Origin: Chalciporus piperatus
Lineage: Eukaryota > Basidiomycota > Agaricomycetes > Boletales > Boletaceae
Direction of reading: 5' to 3'
Length of the DNA: 64,000 bases
NCBI GenBank assembly: GCA_038093975.1
Contig: JBBPTG010000013.1
Coordinates: forward strand, 62,001 to 126,000
Positions 11,205 to 23,511 of this stretch are shown piece after piece. The position numbers and the translations under genes are program-made. Under the pieces are notes generated by a model. The model was not told where the DNA came from and made no database searches. It saw only the letters and a list, made by a program, of their open reading frames with translations. The first letter of the stretch is position 1. The number at the start of each line of letters is the position of its first letter.

Positions 11205-12775
11205 ATGTCCGTCGACCGTCGTCACCCCGCTTCCCTCATTCCCGCCACTCTTCACGACCGTGATTTCGTTGATCTGATGCGCAAGCGTGTCTCGATGGAT
11301 ATGGTCCATCACATCGCTCTTCAGGCAGCGCAGGTTATCATGGTTGAAGACCAACAAACCGCCGAGGCACCCCCGCCCTTGCCCACCCCACCACATACCC
11401 CTGTCAAGGCCGTGCCATCGGAGAAGCCCGCCCAGGACGCTGCTCCACCCTCTCCGCCCATTCCCCCGCTTCCTAGTCTAGAAGATTTTATCGTGCAGCT
11501 TATCGTAAAATCGAACGTGCAGGTGCCCACCTTGCTTGCCACCCTCATTTACCTTCATCGCCTCCGCTCTAAATTGCCGGAGAAAGCCAAGGGTGAGTTT
11601 AACCATTCCGTGTTCGCCACGCTGAGAACGGTCCACTAGGAATGCCTTGCACGCGGCACCGAGTCTTCTTGGCGACTCTTATCGTTGCAGCGAAATATCT
11701 TAATGACTCCTCCCCAAAAAACAAGCACTGGTCTGCTTATGCATCGTTTTTCGATCTCGCCGAGGTCAACCTCATGGAAAAACAGCTACTCTTCCTCTTG
11801 GACTACGATCTTCGGTTTGGCGAGAACGAGGCCCTCAAGCACTTTGCACCGTTCATGCAAGGCCGACAAGACAGCCTGGCATCTCCTCAGGACGTTAGGA
11901 TCATCGCTCTCGAAAAGGTCGTCAAGGCTGGAAGGGCGAGAGCACAGGCACAGTCTCTGCCGACTCCTCCCTCCGAAAATCCCCCTCCCATTCCGGTCCT
12001 TCCTTTTCTGCCGGCCCCAACCAACGCTTCCATCGTGTCAACAGTTCGCGGTCTTGCTAAGCGCATATCTAGCAGCCGTTTAAGTGTACTTCACAACGCT
12101 GCGAACCGCCAGCCTGTGCCACCTTTGCCACCATCCCCCTTGTCGAGCAGCCACAGCTCCGATACATTAGGTGCCACGGACTCCGAGATGGACTCCTTGA
12201 TCGAAGATTCGGGCTCTTCATCTGATTCAATCACGAGTCCAGAGGACGAAGTCGACGACAGAAGGGTGGTATCCAAGAAACGAACCGTGCTTGCATGTCT
12301 TCCCGCTCAGACACGCCGGGAAGGCAGGAAACCTTCCGATACCTCGTCTATCAACTCTGCAGCGACCGCGAAGGCGATCGGACATTCTTCTCCGACGAGT
12401 CAAGAGAATCGCAGCCCTGCCGTCCTCGAAGCGTATTCGATCAAACTGGTCAATCGTCACGGTGGAGCACACGGAAAACGCGTATCCTCGTATGTGTACG
12501 GGACGTCGACCAAGGCCAGCATGGGTTCCCCTCGGATCAAGGAGAGCATCAGCGCGTCATCTGGTTTCCTCAGTCGTATGTGGATCGCAGCGACGAAGAC
12601 TCAAGACAAGGACGTTCAAGCGACGAAAGCATGCGCTGTGCCTCCTGCCTTGACCATCATCGAGCCTCCTGAACACCACTGCCCTCCAGGTCACGGCAAC
12701 GCTCTCCGACGGTTGGTTCACTCGCGGTCGTCGATCTTCCGAGCGGCGGCTAATCAACATCTCCTCGACGTCTGA
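11205..12775 (+). CDS. Pho85-type cyclin of the Pcl1/2 class
   Basis: Two exons (11205-11592 and 11640-12775), 507 residues. After a Pro-rich linker (residues about 50-85) the cyclin box starts at [20 protein letters not shown], continues through [12 protein letters not shown] and, across the 47-nt intron, [19 protein letters not shown], then [17 protein letters not shown]. This is the Pcl-type fold that activates Pho85/Cdk5-like kinases rather than Cdc28. The C-terminal 300 residues are Ser/Pro-rich with acidic patches ([17 protein letters not shown]), likely phosphorylated and unstable, but no strict PEST boundary can be set by eye. The ATG at 11205 is used; an earlier in-frame ATG is absent. 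A second, more Pho80-like cyclin lies about 7 kb downstream; the two are not close copies. Confidence 0.87.
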
Positions 12776-13225
12776 ACTCTTTTTGGGTGTGACGACCATT
12801 CAACGGACACCAAGATCTTGCTTCTATCAAAACTTCCACTCTCTTTCTTGCATCGGGCGATCTTTTACATCTCACATTTCTAACCTCACACTACGCATTG
12901 TGCTCGCGGACACTCATGGACTCGACCATTCTGTTGGCTTGTATTCCTATACATGATGTGGTGCGTTTCCTATGGACACCCAGACCGCTGTAGCCGTATC
13001 GTTGTATACACATCTGTGATCTATCTCCCACTCTCGTTCTGTATTGAGCAATGTATCATACCCTGTCGTTGTGATTGGCTCAATGATCATCTGTGCAATT
13101 ACAATGCATCCGTTGTATGCAGTGTGGCTGTTGTACATGTGAAGTGTGAGTATGAGCGAGCCTTATCCAATCGAGTGTGAGTCGTTCTTCGTCGTCAGTA
13201 GAAACCAAGATCAAAAGACAGGCAG
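12776..13225. other. Convergent 3' intergenic region
   Basis: 450 bp between two genes that converge. T-rich and with short frames only. No gene or repeat seen. Confidence 0.6.
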
Positions 13226-14555
13226 TTATAAAAGTTGGACATAAGACGCCGGGAAGAGCCCCTCCTTTCCCTGTCCCTCTATCTGACCAGACCACCTAAA
13301 AGAGATTTGTTTCGTCAACGACGTTCCCAAGTCCTCTCGTTCAAAAAAAAAGAAAGGACATACCAATCATCCGAAGACTTGGCAGTAACCAACACCCTCG
13401 TCCCGGCTCCAATCGCCAAATCCCCCGGATCCCCACTACTATAATCATACAACACCTCTGCCCACTCTCCCTGTGGCTCTTCCGGCTCAGGCTGCGGTGC
13501 GACCGCACGCCGTGGGAGGGACGGTACAGGCGATGCGGCCCCACTGCCAGTGTTCGTCGCTGAGCCAGCGTCTGATGGCGTGCGTCGAACGGGGGGCGGT
13601 CCAAAGGTGCTCTTTGGAGCTGAAAAGGCGGGGGGGATGACTGTTCCCGCCGACTGGTGTTTCTTGAGCGAGTTAAAGACGCTGGTCTGTTTTGGTGCTC
13701 AAGGAAAGGAAAAGTACGTGTACACAGACACGGACAGACTCACCTTCCTCGTCACGAGCTTATCTACCTCCGCGCCGGGAGTCACTGCGTATTCCTGGGG
13801 TGCACGGGAAGGGGGGGACAAGGACGCGCTTGCGACGCGGCTTGGAGGGTCGGGTTTCGAGGTCGATGATTGTGAGTTGTTGTTGGAGAATGCAAAAGAC
13901 GCAGCGGCGACGCGGCCCACTGCGTTATGAATGTCTGCGTTGGATGCCTACAAAGGAGGGAGAGAGAGTTCGGGTCAGTAACATGTACTGCATGAATACA
14001 CACACACGCATGGGGCGATCATCAAAGAACTTTCAGGGACAAGGAAGAAAAGACGAAACATCATGCATCATGATTCCCTTCCAAGTAGTTCTCGAATAAC
14101 AATAACCACACACACACATTGTCACGCACCATGTTCGCAACATACGGATTATTCGACTTCCCGTTGTTACTCGCCGACATCGCTCGCTGCGCAAGGGACG
14201 CAGCAGCAGTCGTCGATATCACCGGGCCCGCATCGTGACCTTCTTGAGCACCGAATATCTCAGGTCTGGACTGGAAGTACCTGTTGTAGATGAAACAAAC
14301 AAACAGATATCAGATTCAGAGCGCTAAACTCGTTTCAGAGAGACGAGGAGTTCGACACTGCCAACGAATCAATCGCGATTCGGGAAATGTGCAGCCGCTC
14401 GGGCGTCGATCAGGGCCAAGATGCCTCAGCGGCACTGCTCTGGGATTCGACTCGGGAAGGGATGGGAGTGAGATATGAAACGGAGTGGCCCCTTACTCGT
14501 CTAACAGTCCAAAGAACGCCTCTTTTTCCTGTGCTGAAAGTCTCGTAAACACCAT
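13226..14555 (-). CDS. SH3-domain protein, Lsb1/Pin3/Csh3-like
   Basis: Five minus-strand exons (14497-14555, 14130-14280, 13744-13947, 13364-13686, 13226-13295) give 268 residues. The N-terminus MVFTRLSAQEKEAFFGLLDE is a short amphipathic helix region, followed by a Ser/Ala-rich linker and, at residues about 205-268, one SH3 domain: EVLYDYSSGDPGDLAIGAGT, then SSDDWWSGQIEG (split by the last intron inside the WW pair) and GLFPASYVQLL. SH3 modules of this sort bind Pro-rich partners in cortical actin or endocytic patches; yeast Lsb1/Pin3 bind Las17/WASP. The partner here is unknown. The domain sits at the extreme C-terminus, directly before the stop. In the 13364-13686 exon the acceptor before ACC was chosen over one 4 nt downstream, which would create an immediate stop. 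Confidence 0.85.
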
Positions 14556-15083
14556 GGCGAGCCGTCAAAGGCAATCGCAGTCTTCAGATGAATGAATGGC
14601 GTTACGATCGGAGGAAATTAACAATTATGCGGCCTGACGTGTCCTCGTGCCTGACTTCGGTTAGTTCCAACCTCCCAGCGGAAAAGTCGGGACGACGATG
14701 ATATGGATGTTTTCAATAGCCTTCTTTCTACTGTACAGCATACAGACAGAACTACTTCATAACAGACCATATAAAGCGAAAGCGAAATACCATCGGAGTC
14801 GATGTGTGTCGTGAATGTATAATACCTGCAGACGAAACCGGAACAGGAAAACAGGAAGAAAGCTCGACGCGTATAGTCACGCTAGGGAGAAGGAAATCGA
14901 ACATCCCAATTCAAGAGATCGAGCCCCGGCACAAACGCCCCAAAGACGAAAAGAGAAGGAAAGGAGATAGCGGGGGAACGGATTGTATAAGATAAACACC
15001 ACGAGGCGATAATGATCATTAGGAAACGACGAAGCAGGTCGAGCGAGAAACAACAGAAGCATCCGTGTCCAAAGGGGGAAACA
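14556..15083. other. Intergenic, 528 bp
   Basis: Upstream region of the SH3 gene and 3' region of the SSXT gene. Only short non-coding-like frames; nothing else seen. Confidence 0.55.
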
Positions 15084-18000
15084 TCATGGACCGTTGTAGT
15101 TAAATATGTCATACTCCCCAGGAGCACCACCCGAACTATCCACGAGCGGGCTCATATTTTGAGGCATGGGCATGCTGGCCATGTGTGACAGGCGACCCTG
15201 GTCCGGTGCCGCGTGCTGTTGGCCCATCGGTTGCCCATATGGGTAGCTTCCCGTCATACCCTGCTGATGTTGCGGCCAGCTTTGGCTCGAAGGTGACGAC
15301 GTCGTCCCAAAGAATCCACCACCAGCGCTACTTGGTGAGGTCATCGAGTACCCATTCATCTGCCCACCAACCATGCCCATCTGTTGTTGCATCGGCTGCT
15401 GCCCACTCTGCGGCCAGTTGGGGTTTTGGACTTGAGGACTGAATTGTCCCGTATTTTGAGGCATGACACCATGCGAATGTTGCATCATCGCCTGTGAGTA
15501 ATCGTTCTGCTGTAACTGCGACGACTGAGACAGTCTCGATGGCGCGCGAGGTGTCATCGGTGAATGAACGCCATCGGAAGGGGAACGTGCGCTTCGCGCG
15601 ATGCCAGGAATTGTCGAGTTGGACCGCAGGGCGGGGAACTGGTCACCTGTCGGTGCCGACATCGGCGAACCACCTACACCACCAGGTTGCGACGGCCCTG
15701 CCTGGGCCATACGCTGCATCGCGTACGCTTGCTGTTGCTGCTGCTGCTGCTGCTGTGGATTCATCATGTTGGGCACCGCGTTCATAACCCCGTTAGTATT
15801 CCGCATATGCTGCTGCATGAGCAAGAATTGTCGTTGTTGATTCATGTTCATGTTACTCGGCAGCCCTCCTGTCATTTGCGGGGGGAACGTCGAGGCTGCT
15901 ACGCGCGGATCTATTCCTGGGTTGGTATGGGGCTGATTGAAGGCGAACATGCCATTTTGAGCAGGTTGGGAGGACATATGTTGCTGTTGTGACATGACCG
16001 GTGACTGTTGAGCATGAGGGGACACTGGGCTCGGACCACCACCAGTGCTCATTGCCCCGTTAGCAATCGTCGCCATATTAGCATTGGGCGGCATGCCAGC
16101 CATCTGAGGATTGCGTTGCGGGGAAGCCATCTGCTGGTTTTGGAGCTGTTGTTGCTGCTGTCGTTGCTGCGCGAGCATATTCTACAAATCCAATCAGAAC
16201 GAGTGACGAGAGTTGAAAGATTCCGAGTACCTGGAACATATGTAGCTTCTGCATCTGCTGTGGCAGAGGGAGGGAGGTAAACTGGGGCATTTGTTGAAGA
16301 ATATACTGCATCAGCGGGTGGTTAGGATTTTGCAAGACCGAGATAAGTTGTTGTGCCTGTGATCCATATCCACTGAGTGAGTTTGGCTGTCCTCCAGCCA
16401 TAGGTCCAACGCCTTGTGGTGGTCCTTGTGGTGAAGTTGAAGGCGGTGACATATGCCGACCAGCCTGCATCTGTTGCATCTGTGCAGCTTGCCGCAGTTG
16501 TTGCTCCCTTGCCTGCTGAATTTGAAGTTCCCGCGCACGTGCGCGTGAGCTAGCGGCGATTGATGCTTCTGTGACTGTCGCTCCAAACGGTAATGATGGG
16601 GTTGCTGTTGCTGATGGTGGGTGCATCGCAGGGCTTGATACACGCGGGCTCTGCGGCATACCTGGGGCACTTGACATGGAGAAATTGGATGGGTTGGGAG
16701 CAGAGAAGGTGGTCGGGGGATTTGGATGTGATGGAGTAGCAGCAATCGGTACCGTAGAGGTCTGCGTCACCTGTACTTTGTTTTCGCCAATGTCACGTCG
16801 CTTGCTCGCAAGGTCTGGAGGTTCGTCTGGTCGCATACGCTTTAAGACGCCATTGGGGGCTGCTGAGGGAGCGGTTGGAGAACCGTGTTGCGCAGCATTG
16901 AGAAGCTGTCTCCGTGCAATGTCCTTTGCAAATATAGTCGGCAAGTCGGAGTATAGTTGATGTATTCGGGTCATGGAAGCAAATTCGACGGCTGGGGGAG
17001 GTTCCATAATCGGTAGCGTGATGTGGGGTTGCTAGAGATTGTCGTCAGAAGACTATATGTGCGTTCTAGTAGAAGAAGCGCGTACGTTATGCCGTTGATC
17101 AGCGGCTGCAGCCAACCAAGTTAAATTCACTTGAAGTCGCAACGCATATCTGGATGAATGTAAGAAAGGGGAATAACGCGTGTACTGGACAGTAACACAC
17201 TGTTGAAACCGTGAATCTGAGACGGGAATACGACGAACTTGGAACTCCAAGGTGATCCTGTTGAGTGGGCACAGGTATGGATGAAGGTGGGTAAAATGAC
17301 TCAAAGGTAAGACGCACTTGATCAATTCAGCATTGACGTCCAAAATCCTGACCACCTTTGAATCGTTGGAAGAATGTCCCGCCGTCGGGGCAGACACGCT
17401 GGCGGGAAGAGAAGGGACCAAAAATTCGCCCGAGGAGGCCCTTGAATGGGATGGACCGGCAACAGCAGCAGTACCGTTGAGTCGGACATCGTAAGACTGG
17501 CCATGATACGCTGAAGGCTGCCTAGATGTGGACCTGTTGCCCGAGGGTGAAGGTGAGGCGACGCCGTTTATATGAACAGCTGGTGGATGCTGGTCGCGAC
17601 GTTTGTCGTGGACATTGTCCGCCTTGACTGCATTCGAGCTTGATTGTGACATAGGATAGGCTTTAGACTCGTCTTCGTCCTCTTTGCCGTCTTCGGGAGC
17701 ATCATCAAGGTCTGGGCCGGGGGAGAGCTCTGTGAGAGGAGTGAGAGCGTTCTCTGCAGCAACATCCGGTTCTTGCTTGTCTGGTGCGGGAGGAGTGTCG
17801 TGGGACTGCTGGGGAGGTTGAGGAGATGTGTTTGGGTCCGGCGGGGGTGAACCGGAATCTGGAGCAGGTGAAAGGGAAGAGCTCTTGTCGTCGTGCAAGT
17901 CCTGTTGGGGAGGTGGGGGGGATTGGATGTCGTTTGCTATATGTAAGTCATGGGATGGGATGGGATGTTCCGAGAGGACTTGGTTGTGCAGGTCGTGCAG

Positions 18001-18144
18001 GTCGTCGTGGAAGAAGGCGGGATTGTCGACGTTGTGGGAGAGGTCGTCCCAGTCGAAGTGGTTGGAGTCGTGATCGCGGGACAAGATTAGATTTGGCTTT
18101 TGGGTTTGGTCGAGTTCATGGTGACTCCGATCGAGATGGATCAT
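15084..18144 (-). CDS. SSXT (SS18-like) domain protein with polyglutamine tail
   Basis: Five minus-strand exons (17318-18144, 17201-17257, 17086-17149, 16231-17031, 15084-16181) give 948 residues. Residues 1-265 are acidic and Pro/Ser-rich. Residues about 268-320, assembled from three short exons, read LDVNAELIKITLEFQVRR, DSRFQQYALRLQVNLTWL and AAAADQRHN; this matches the SSXT N-terminal domain of human SS18 (LDENNQLI ... YQQILHRNLVYLATIAD). SS18 is a subunit of mammalian SWI/SNF (BAF) remodelers, so a chromatin role is inferred. The C-terminal 600 residues are Gln/Met/Pro/Ser-rich with repeated QQ blocks and a pure Q run encoded by a CTG/CAG-type tract near 15725-15755, like coactivator tails. 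The start is the ATG at 18144; the frame extends upstream only through non-ATG codons. Confidence 0.83.
15722..15756 (-). repeat. CAG/CAA (polyglutamine) tract in the SSXT gene
   Basis: On the plus strand the region reads as repeated ctg/ttg triplets, coding on the minus strand for nine consecutive glutamines. Such runs change length easily by slippage. Confidence 0.85.
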
Positions 18145-19852
18145 GTCCCTAGAAGGGGGCGAAAGAGGCGACACAATGAGTTTGAAACAGCCAAGCAAGT
18201 GCACGAAATGGTGTTGTACTGGAAGTGAAATTGGGGATGTTCCTGTGTCGGAAGGGGGGTACGAGGAGGGGATGATGTCTTCTTGACTGTCTTTGAGGAG
18301 TGTACTGCCGAGTTAGCAGCAAGTTATTTGTCGTTATAAAATCCCAGCTCAAAATCGGGCGTGTATATCAAAAACGTTGCTGCCCACAGTCAACAAACGA
18401 CCCCGTGTGACTTTTGTGCCTCTTTTCGCAGTAGACCTCCTCGCCGTCGCACTCGACATCGTACACGTCCTTCTGGTCGTTAGAGGACACTTGCATCGAA
18501 CTTGCATCGAGGGAAAATCATCGTTTGATTCAATCTCCTGCGGATCCCACCCTTTATACCCCTTGTGCCGGATATTTTGATATGTGTCGACCGCTTTTCG
18601 GATGTGTATAAAACGCGGAATCGAAGCCGAATCATTCCCGGGTTCGATCGCCCTGTCTCAATTCTCTCAGCTCCATCCCCCTCCCTCCGCTGCCTCCCTA
18701 CGAGCACCGTCAGGCCTGTATCTCCATCTCCAGACCCGTCCGTCGATCGACTTTGCCGATTAGTATGCGCTCCAAAGTTCGGACCACTCATCTTGCTTGG
18801 TGGTGACGCGGGTTATCGCTTCCTGAGCCGGCCCCACTGTCCCCATTGGATGTAAATACGTTTCATACGGTCCCATTCCCTAAATTCCACCGCCGTTGCG
18901 ATCCTTGTTCACAGTGACCACCTGATTGACGTAAACCCTTTTCGTGATCACACTGCACTGCCACCCGTCCGAGGCGGTTTGTCAGGAAACTCTCAAGACT
19001 TGAGGTACATGAGAACCATTCAGCCCGATCCTATCGAGTATCGGGTGCCGAGTTCCCTGCTGCAGGACCTACGATTCACTGAAGCCCAATCTGAACCAGA
19101 CATTTTTCTTTCACTGGTTTCGTCATCACGGCCGACTTTAATTTGTTATCTCCCTTTGAATGCGGCTGGTATATGAGTTGTGGGTCATTAGGGTACGATG
19201 AGTGCCATAGGACTTATTGTCCTGGATGTGGATCCCTTCCCTGAGATCAGAGAGTTGAAAGTACTTAGTTGTTCCTGGTCATGCACAACTAAATCACCCA
19301 CCGAGGTGATCTTCAATTCGTCTCGTGCCTGGCAAGCGTTCATTTGCACCCGACTGAAACCGAGCACACTGCAATTTGCAAGCAAGGCAGCTGCCAAAAA
19401 AGAGTGACTCTGAAAATCTGACGGAGGGGAGATTTACTTTCATGACAATTTGTGGGCATAGATGTCCAAATCTTGCTGGATCCACATAGCAGATTCACAT
19501 TTAAAATTGTGCAACTCTCTGAATTGCGAATGATTCAATGAATATTTGAATGGCTGGGCTCGCCGAGGGAGCAGTCATATGCATGTTACGGTATGACGGG
19601 TTGGTGCGCTAATGAGTATGATCGACGAACGTTCACGTCCCGGCGGCCAACACACAACTTGTTTGCGATGGTGACCGTGAAGCACGCTCAGATACCATCC
19701 CATGCACTCCGGAGTGTAGTGAACGTGTCATTGTTTATTCGCGTGACCATCGCGTGACTGTCACGTTTGTTTCCACGATGACATGATATTCTCACGGTGT
19801 TTGTGAGATTTGTTTTTGTGCAAGTGGACGGGGTGGAGTGTTGTTGACCATC
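18145..19852. other. Intergenic, 1.7 kb, with an orphan TATA box
   Basis: The longest gene-poor gap outside the AT-rich island. It separates the SSXT and Pho80-like cyclin genes, which are divergent. It contains TATAAAA at 18607-18613 followed by a pyrimidine-rich stretch (about 18655-18710) resembling a 5' leader, but no open frame with protein-like features follows within 1 kb. It may be a long 5' leader of the cyclin gene or a non-coding transcript. Confidence 0.5.
18607..18613 (+). promoter_or_regulatory. TATA box candidate without an assigned gene
   Basis: TATAAAA in GC-neutral sequence, followed 50-100 bp later by a C/T-rich segment. The next recognised start codon downstream on this strand is 1.24 kb away. 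Confidence 0.4.
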
Positions 19853-21412
19853 ATGCTCGCGCTGGTTAATCCGCTGCATTCTTCGGAACACAGAACAATC
19901 GACAGAAACATATCATCTTTATCTGCTCTCCCAATCTCTGCACCATCCTCATCCTCCACACGTCCTCACAGGTCAAATCACAGAAAACCCCCAATACAGC
20001 AAACTTTTGCCTCTTCTGCTCATCATCCAAACCCGTCACATTACCCCTCATCAAAGTCCTCTTCCGCCTCGTCAGCTGTGGCATACGAAGCTCCATCTGC
20101 TCAGCCGAATGTCGTGCCACAACATTTCCAGTCTAACGCCTCCAATTCCTCCGTTCCCTCCACACTTCGAGATAACGCTCCCACACATATCCCCAATCCC
20201 CCTCTCCAAACAACCCCCCCTCCATCCGTCGACATCCATTCCTATGCTCCCACAGAGCTTCTCAAACTTCTTGCTTCACTGCTCACACAGATCGCACGCA
20301 CCAACGATGCCCTCTCATCAACAGACTCGGCCGCACATACGCTCTCAAATCTCTCCCAAGCTCCTCCATCAGACGATCCCGCCAGAGCACCCGTTTGGCG
20401 TTCCCTTACCTCCGCATCTCGCGCCGCTCTCTCTAATCCCGCCTCCACTCTCACTTTCCATGCCCGTAATATCCCTACCATCTCCCTAGAGGCATATCTC
20501 CTCCGGATACTTAAATATTGTCCGACGACAAACGAAGTCTTTCTCGCCTTGCTCGTCTATTTCGACCGCATGTCTCGTCTCGCATCGGAGGCTATCGGAC
20601 GCACTTTTGTAATCGACTCATACAACGTCCACCGTCTTGTCATCGCAGGTGTCACCGTGGCCAGTAAATTCTTCAGCGATGTATTTTACACTAATTCGCG
20701 ATACGCCAAGGTTGGTCTTTTTTTCTTGATTCGCAGATCATCAGTCACTAAGTTTTCCCGCGAAATTCGAATCTATTTACAAACGGTCTAGGTCGGCGGC
20801 CTACCTCAAGCAGAGCTCAACCAATTAGAGCTACAGTTCCTTCTTCTCAATAATTTCTCTTTGGTGATATCTCCAGAAGAAATGCAAAGATATGCTGAAC
20901 AACTCATCCTCTTCTCCCAATCACAATCTCATCCACCTTCCCCATCATCCATGTCACAAAGTTCCGCTACCCCGTCCAGTTCATCACCGCGCACCCCTTC
21001 AACACAATTCCGATCGCCACTATCGCCGTCGTCCTCAACAGGCCCCACACTCGCGATGGGTGCCATTGACGCCTATGGCGGTTCGGTCGTGCCCGACCGT
21101 ACACCAAGTATGCGTGCCACACGTCCGCGCGATGACGATGCGAGTAGTATCCTGAGCGAAACATCCACTGAGACCGAAGGGGGTGATACGACGGACGACG
21201 AACCAACGATACGACCACCAAACTCGGGTAGCTCATGCTCTGGCGACGTGGAGGAGCCACAAGGCGAGGGTGTATTTCGAGCAGACGGTATTCGAGACGA
21301 CGATTTAGAGCGGGACAACAGGGATAGAGATAGAGGCGAGGCGACGCCAGAGCTGAGGGCGCAACGGCGCGTACGGGAAGTCAGTGAGGACGTCGGGATG
21401 GCAAGTCCCTAG
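19853..21412 (+). CDS. Pho80-like cyclin
   Basis: Two exons (19853-20710, 20792-21412) give 492 residues. After a Ser/Pro-rich N-terminus (1 to about 125) the Pho80/Pcl7-type cyclin box is clear: IHSYAPTELLKLLASLLTQI, ISLEAYLLRILKYCPTTNEV, FLALLVYFDRM, FVIDSYNVHRLVIAGVTVAS, KFFSDVFYTNSRYAK and, after the intron, VGGLPQAELNQLELQFLLLN. The order and spacing match cyclins that pair with the kinase Pho85 (phosphate and stress signalling in yeast). The C-terminal third is Ser/Thr/Asp/Glu-rich (TSTETEGGDTTDDEP), plausible phosphodegron territory. The intron donor is the weak GTTGGT; the 81-nt intron is needed because the read-through frame stops. The open frame runs upstream only through non-ATG codons, so the ATG at 19853 is used. 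Confidence 0.88.
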
Positions 21413-21899
21413 GCTAGATTTTTTTTCTTCTGAACTTGTCTTCTCTGCTTACTTTTCTTTAATATTCGGTTTGTTTTAGTCTCGTCGACCGTCCACAAGT
21501 TAGGTTGTATTAATTCTCGTACATACCTCCGGTCTTTTCTCATATGTCTCAGCTATGGCTCGACTAAAGTGATATACGAAGCGTATAGTAGTGTTTATAC
21601 CTCTTTCCTAAATCCCGATGGTACGTACTTATGTATGCAGGACAGAATCGAAACAAATTTAGATGCTCACTGAACTTCCACTGGAACAACAACGTACATT
21701 ACACGTTCCGGGGAACTCGAAGATTAGTGTAACAACAACGGTATCCAAAGTACTGTACTTATGAAGACCATCTAAGTGAACAGCTACAGCAGTATGAGCG
21801 AACGCTGGATATAGGTAAAAACCACGACAGTAACCCTCGGGATATATCACCCCTGCCAATCCGAATTACCCCGTGCATTCCACACTTGTGGTCGATCCA
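21413..21899. other. Convergent 3' intergenic region
   Basis: About 490 bp between convergent genes. It opens with a T-rich stretch just after the cyclin stop codon. No gene or repeat seen. Confidence 0.6.
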
Positions 21900-23511
21900 T
21901 TATTTGCCTTGACTTTCAAGAGATTTCCTCGTCCTTCTCCCCCTCCCGCCCCTCGTACGTGCCACGTCCAAATTCGCCCCCTCCGCCTTCAAACCCCTCA
22001 CGCGTCTCGCAACCCCATCCACGCTCTCCTCGACGGTCACCAACCCCGGAAGTACCCTCTTCAACATCTCGTCCACCTCCTCGCGCCTTGCCCCAAGGAC
22101 GCTCCCCTCCAACCGCAAATGCAGTAACTCATACTGACGAGCCTCCGTGTCACTGAACGATAGCATACACGCCGCGTCGATGCACGGCCCGAGGACCCGT
22201 AACCTCGGACAGCGTTCGAGGAGAGAGAGCAAGCCGTCGAACGTCACCGAGGCGTGGTCGACTGCAAGTGGGTCGGGTCCAAGGGTGAGTTCCTCGAGGT
22301 CTGGCCAAGCGGAGGCGATCGTCTTCATGAGATCGTCGTCGAGGCGGAGAGAGCCGATGTCCATCAGGCAGAGCGTCCGAATGTGTTTCAGGGTGAAGAG
22401 AGGCTCGAGATCATGTGCATACAAGAGGTGTTCGCGTCCGGGTGTGGCTGCTTGCAATCCGAAACGTTTGCCGGCCCCGGTGTCGTGAACGAGCGAGAAA
22501 GCCCGCGTGTGTGGAAATTTGGCAGTGAACGATTGTAAAAACGAGCGCAGGGAGTGTGATGTACAGAACGATTCGATCTCTAGGTGAACTTTCGAGAGGG
22601 AAACGTCGGGTAGGAGGAACATGTCCCCTAACGAGGCGACGTCGTAGTCCTTCCAGCACAGAGTCTGCAGGTTATAGAAGCTTCCTGGACGTAATCGATC
22701 ACGAAGCGCGTCCAAATTTAGTGATGACCACCGCATGTCGACTGCCAGATAAGAAAGGCTCTCGAGTCCAGCAAGGTGTACCATCGCTTCATCATCTAGC
22801 GTGGAGCAAGAAACCGTCTCCAAATAGCGAAACCCGCAGAGTACGCTTGATATGGCGTTGGCCACCGACCTGCCATTGCCAGTTATTTTTAGATGTTTGA
22901 GATTCGGGCAGGTGTCTCCAAGTGACAGTTGGATGGCCCCATCCATGAATAGCTTGGCATCAATCTCCAGAGAAAGCAACGAAGGGCTGACGAAAAGATT
23001 GAAGGCCAGAGAAAAGGACCTGTGAGTTGTTTGCCATTCCAGGTTGCGAAGGTTAGGGGTGAGCAGAAGAGGCTTTCCTCGCTGAGATGCCATCGCTAGA
23101 AAGATTGCCGAACACTGTTCAGGTTCATGTTGACCGGAGAGTGTCTTCTGAGAAAGAACGCGAATACGACTCGCGCGATCCATGAACTGAGCCCAGTCAG
23201 AGCCGGATACCGTACGACGGTTCTGTGCATACAATGCGAGTTTGTGAGATGGGTCCGTAAAGTCGTTCTCCCGAAACACTCACGAAAGTCCAAACCCGAG
23301 AGGCTTTACTCCTTACTTGGGCAGGAAGAATGTTGTAGAGAGGAGTGATGCTCGGTAACTTGGACCAGATGATCTCTTCTGCAGGACGCTGAAACGAGCG
23401 GCAAGTCCGCGCTATAGAAGTGAGCGTTTGGCCCAATGGCTTGCCTGAGTCATCTGTAATAAACTTGAAGATGATCAGAAGGATCTCGGGCACCAAGAAC
23501 ACCGGGTGCAT
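21900..23511 (-). CDS. F-box / leucine-rich protein
   Basis: Two minus-strand exons (23317-23511, 21900-23267) give 520 residues. The N-terminus MHPVFLVPEILLIIFKFI, followed by LTSIARTCRSFQRPAEEIIW and SKLPSITPLYNILPAQ, is the F-box form common in Agaricomycetes, where it recruits Skp1 and an SCF ubiquitin ligase. The remainder has irregular leucine-rich segments (LRNLEWQTTHRSFSLAF, PNLKHLKITGNG, LESLSYLAVDMRW, LKHIRTLCLMDIGSLRLDDD), which usually bind the substrate; no substrate can be named. The C-terminus is basic (RTRGGRGRRTRKS). Frame continues upstream of 23511 without an ATG and contains a possible donor (gtaaga), so a short extra 5' exon is possible. These proteins form large, fast-evolving families. 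Confidence 0.8.

Noticed and set aside
18640..18660. Possible tRNA B box (gggttcgatcgcc)
   Set aside because: No A box or cloverleaf could be formed upstream.
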